In this document: positions 63,101 to 64,000 of the stretch, piece by piece
Numbering within the stretch: position 1 is the first letter of the stretch
How the letters are laid out: every line of letters begins with the position of its first letter
Source: an uncultured Roseburia sp.
Lineage (GTDB): Bacteria > Bacillota > Clostridia > Lachnospirales > Lachnospiraceae
Assembly: GCA_910584215.1 (NCBI GenBank)
Contig: CAJTYI010000002.1
Coordinates: 22,028-86,027, forward strand
DNA length: 64,000 nt
Reading direction: 5' to 3'
The notes under the pieces: model-generated
Seen by the model: the letters and a program-made list of their open reading frames with translations, nothing else
Databases searched by the model: none
Told to the model about the DNA's origin: nothing
Program-made: the position numbers and the translations under genes

Positions 63101-63618
63101 AAAAGTTTAACAAAATCCTGAGTCGTCTCCTTAATGTCAGGAAAAATTGTATTTTCATTTTCTTTTATAGCTCCTGTATCTGATGTTACACTGCTCCCCT
63201 TTTCTGTGCTAGTTTGTGAATCAGCCTCATACATTGCTGTCGGTACCGATACATTTACCCCAATCTGTGCAATTCCACGTAAGATGTTTTCGGCTTCCTT
63301 TTTCGCTTCCTCCAGTTCGGCAATCATTTTTTCATTATCCAACGTTGGACGAATCACCAGATCGTTTTTACGTTTCTCCAGCTTTCGGATACTCCGCTCA
63401 ATCCCTGTCATATCGGCATTTATTTTTACCTGCGGTACGATGCGTTTTAAACTTTTATCCAATTCTCTTTTCACTTTTTTACTGTCCAAAACTCCTTTTA
63501 CTTTGACTGTCAGTTTTGACGCCAGTGCCTTAAAACCTGACTTTAACTTTGCCAGTGATTTTACTTTATCAAGCACCGCCTGTACCGTTATTTTGTTTGA
63601 TGTATTTTTATCGCTCAT
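57112..63618 (-). CDS. Phage tail tape-measure protein, very large
   Basis: The 2168-residue protein sets tail length and escorts DNA in tailed phages or phage-like injection systems. The N-terminus is Lys-rich (TVQAVLDKVKSLAKLKSGFK). A hydrophobic stretch lies near residue 310 (LSNPIGLIITAITTGITIF). The rest is mostly alpha-helical coiled coil with Gln, Lys and Ala bias. An EF-hand-like loop DFNGDGMISAGEE lies near residue 750. The C-terminus has DGSRHIAQDQLALTQERGEELIFR, typical of phage tape measures. AGAGGC stands ahead of the ATG. A 45-base internal duplication is at 62882-62950. Its host element extends beyond the right edge. Confidence 0.88.
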   Translation of the reverse strand: MSDKNTSNKITVQAVLDKVKSLAKLKSGFKALASKLTVKVKGVLDSKKVKRELDKSLKRIVPQVKINADMTGIERSIRKLEKRKNDLVIRPTLDNEKMIAELEEAKKEAENILRGIAQIGVNVSVPTAMYEADSQTSTEKGSSVTSDTGAIKENENTIFPDIKETTQDFVKLLEQCNLLEESLINLRDINAPRDISALAENMVRAKQGTKQMILAMQKLNQGTSDSQLKAVGKACAGMSDSQLKAVLSSKQLNEEQRLTILEGMGLADQQGRQKLQTLGLAEAQITAAKSAFSFRGALNAVKAAWLSNPIGLIITAITTGITIFTKVLSYQKKKQEEAAQALKDAKASIEEFQSKIDDMNKKLFDHKKVVGEAKESYAGLMGGVDTLQNKNVNLSTEEFDKFIATNNKLAEMFPELKIGIDEEGNAILDLGDNAQAAAEKLDLLIQKEELANAREVWKNLSAGFDDIYTIIYQPDGDDGLDDQIEKNNESIERYKQILKAVQNRKVSPQMSWDVNDKELMQYYTNLKNIFDNIIDKTDELDRIDKDALMGAAEFDIDQGTLKIDEEEIARVLGNNNSIMDQFYVAVEAYLNEINEQMWALQNDTDNMQEQVDDYWCEYRDDMLQGMIGAYKYLNAENDKQRKIMQLLVGDLDISAMKIIQEEYNGDTTGFLNREVLSFADEIEQATGELGFEFADLFDMSVDANTLAARWEQIKRYFKDNNILINWDLISTDEEIDSVNKEFDQMLWDFNGDGMISAGEELKRYQDSIAYQEELSKLTVEQKKKYMEINQGVYDINEQVKNWREYQKGLKNDTGDLIKLYSSFSKSQMIDALSDMSGGFEQLNKIYSDVKNGGEFDFSSLNSAKFSKNFAGMEEEYQHFIDLMTNSPNDIEGCQKAFDTLIKAWIDSKGILNGVSSATKQLTIDMLEQYGVSNAAAIVEAELARQEAAEFLAKQDLSQITGVRIDELMAEAESVGILNNELYRLMLQEIDFNNAQISSTDKINALNSIANAALGTVAALSLAQYAAEWADYKTKTVGETGQNSTEDYYAQYYKEKLESLLKAANVEPALQYHGKKTPNNAAKSASPAKEKEKEATVETFNFIETLLNRLSSAFEKLKSAGADAFQTLDTRAKSYESALSNVKQQINAQQQAYQTYMEKAYAVGLDEQWAAQVRDGSLNMADVTDDGLKEKIKEYQEWYEKALACGEAVEDLKREQTELMQAKIELLITQYDNLLEKLSGKNDRIQGRIDIKEAWGFSAGKVNYKNMNKNLRQQIAYTIEQNRELENLKSTVKEGSEAWYEYNQRIDANNASLQEMKKTMAENAKAAAALAGETASSKVEKQDDKKELYDAKIDNATTAKQKNKLIDKKSGAIDRQQDAYDDAVAKDKKNLNSAKRAIKNFKGTKENKSLLKSLKKYTKSGKKIPKDFLDKAAGLNDNGKLYNSCVQYNAYLEAYNTDKAAAELFAETSKQEKADLAMEKFDNIAAEYDNQIAADEQKKTLIQNQISQAESQGKKPTTSYYKGLLSVETAEQQELVKKREAMQKSLNEAVAAGSVQTGSEEWYQMIEAINDVTNAIDASTQSVAEYNDQIRQIRWDAFDKGMESAKRLNSETDYYLSLLDKEKMTDDDGNFTDYGKTSLALHNVNYESYMAQAKGYAEEYQELMKAADLSDEKVIQRMRELEDAQRDARLAAEDEKQAIVDLAREGYETQLDSLSDLIQKYKDLKHSEKDAYDYEKTISEKTKNIADLQKQLNAYGNNGTEEAKTKVQKLKVELEEAQRDLEETEYNKYLSDMDNMLDELYTNYERFVNDKLDDTNALLGNIEGLIGNTNTVLETLNGLVAGLGSGGEISKDLADAATGSMGAGEYTRNKVDAEKAAAESAPPAAPPLTPPVAETYTNDTEGALVRRYVADQNPYQLENISWSREETLDLVLKKKQQEDAMNFIKKNVEDAAKVAKNKKKKDFSALNQVLYDNQGKLYKGKGKVLSGAKMKELAKLIGITHNDGKKNGNLYQKLKSLGIKGFADGSRHIAQDQLALTQERGEELIFRSSDSAVFTPLGAGDMVFTDEMSKNLWDISKIPPEELMKHVNIAPVLPDMPTSVLATVNNQRVGDIHIDMGGIIMNGVNDPASFAQELNRQLSSNPQTIGILQMQSVEAVSGSHNYYDAVKRI

Positions 63619-63803
63619 ATTGCCTCTCTTTCCGCCGCATTAACGGCATATTAATTTTTAACTTTTTGCTCTGACTGGCAACAGCCTGCCTCCCGGACAT
63701 TTTATGTGTCTCCCTAAAGGGGCGCCGACCCGCATTACTGCTGATCGGCCGCCTTTCCCACACACTTTACGCGCTTTGCAAAAGAACTGCTGCCCGCTTT
63801 TCC

Positions 63804-64000
63804 TTACGCCTGGCCGTCTGTTCCCTCATTCTCTTCCATCAATACCAGATCAAGGATATTGTCATCCGCGTCCGCCATCAAATCACAGGTGATAGTGATG
63901 GAACCCGGATCGCCGTTGTTGGAAAAGCTTAAGGACAGATTACCCTGCGGCGCCACTTTGTAAGCCGTAAGCTTGTACGGCAAAATGCTGTCATCCTCCG
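63804..64000 (-). CDS. Phage tail protein-like gene (partial, C-terminal 65 residues)
   Basis: Only the 3' part is in the window: ...SILPYKLTAYKVAPQGNLSL...DPGSITITCDLMADADDNILDLVLMEE... to the stop at 63804-63806. The beta-rich, Asp-rich end and its position before a tape-measure gene fit a tail tube or major tail protein. About 185 bases without a gene separate it from the tape-measure start, where tail-assembly chaperones are often found. Confidence 0.5.
   Translation of the reverse strand, partial: EDDSILPYKLTAYKVAPQGNLSLSFSNNGDPGSITITCDLMADADDNILDLVLMEENEGTDGQA

Overview
The window looks like a chromosome segment of a flagellated, endospore-forming Lachnospiraceae-type Clostridium (Bacillota). 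The grounds are gene content and style: BofA and YaaL, MecA, a DUF1858 protein, a group III 6-phosphofructokinase, an FprA flavoprotein, flagellin with a FliS-like chaperone, and a full Tad/Flp pilus locus of the kind common in that family. Strong AGGAGG ribosome sites are frequent. The genus cannot be fixed from the sequence alone.

Layout. 1-5.6 kb: housekeeping genes (partial pgi, a MurG-type glycosyltransferase, HIT protein, a sensor-less histidine kinase, a flavodoxin-SCP2 protein, a rhomboid protease). 5.6-15.2 kb: a minus-strand Tad pilus locus read from prepilin peptidase through a CpaE-like protein, TadA ATPase, TadB, TadC, Flp pilin, a DUF5702 protein, TadE-like pseudopilins and a second prepilin peptidase to an FHA protein. 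It is interrupted by a patterned 11/14-nt repeat array and a 28-bp inverted repeat. 15.2-19.6 kb: bofA, yaaL, a fliS-like gene, flagellin behind a sigma-28 promoter, DUF1858, mecA. 19.8-22.2 kb: a Ser/Thr kinase fused to a degenerate P-loop domain, then a second P-loop protein. 22.2-27.4 kb: a large secreted protein carrying a GT80-sialyltransferase-like catalytic constellation plus Ig-like and FnIII modules, and a membrane-anchored GH18 protein.

27.4-43.5 kb is the standout: a 13-gene minus-strand operon for a leader-peptide-guided natural product (RiPP) with NHLM-type export. It has a STAS protein, an HlyD-like protein, a C39-peptidase ABC exporter, a second ABC exporter, two Cys-rich precursor peptides (one with a Nif11-like leader), a radical SAM/SPASM maturase, a small leader-like protein, an ECF-type sigma factor, a MATE transporter fused to an anti-sigma-type ATPase domain, a GH3 acyl-acid amido synthetase, a membrane SpoIIE-type phosphatase and an RsbW-like kinase. 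A divergent LytTR response regulator and AgrC-like kinase sit at its head. It appears to couple a radical-SAM peptide, its export and a partner-switching signalling module.

43.7-53.5 kb: ybaB and dnaX, pfk, tRNA-Ser, a frameshifted dCTP-deaminase-like gene with a frameshifted neighbour, an FprA flavoprotein, a DUF1287 protein, an SPFH protein with an Arc-like partner and a KDG-kinase-like sugar kinase. 53.5-56.9 kb: a secreted clan GH-A-like protein and a Uma2 nuclease. 57.1-64 kb: a 2168-aa phage tape-measure protein and the 3' end of a tail-type gene, the edge of a prophage or tail-derived element that continues beyond the window.
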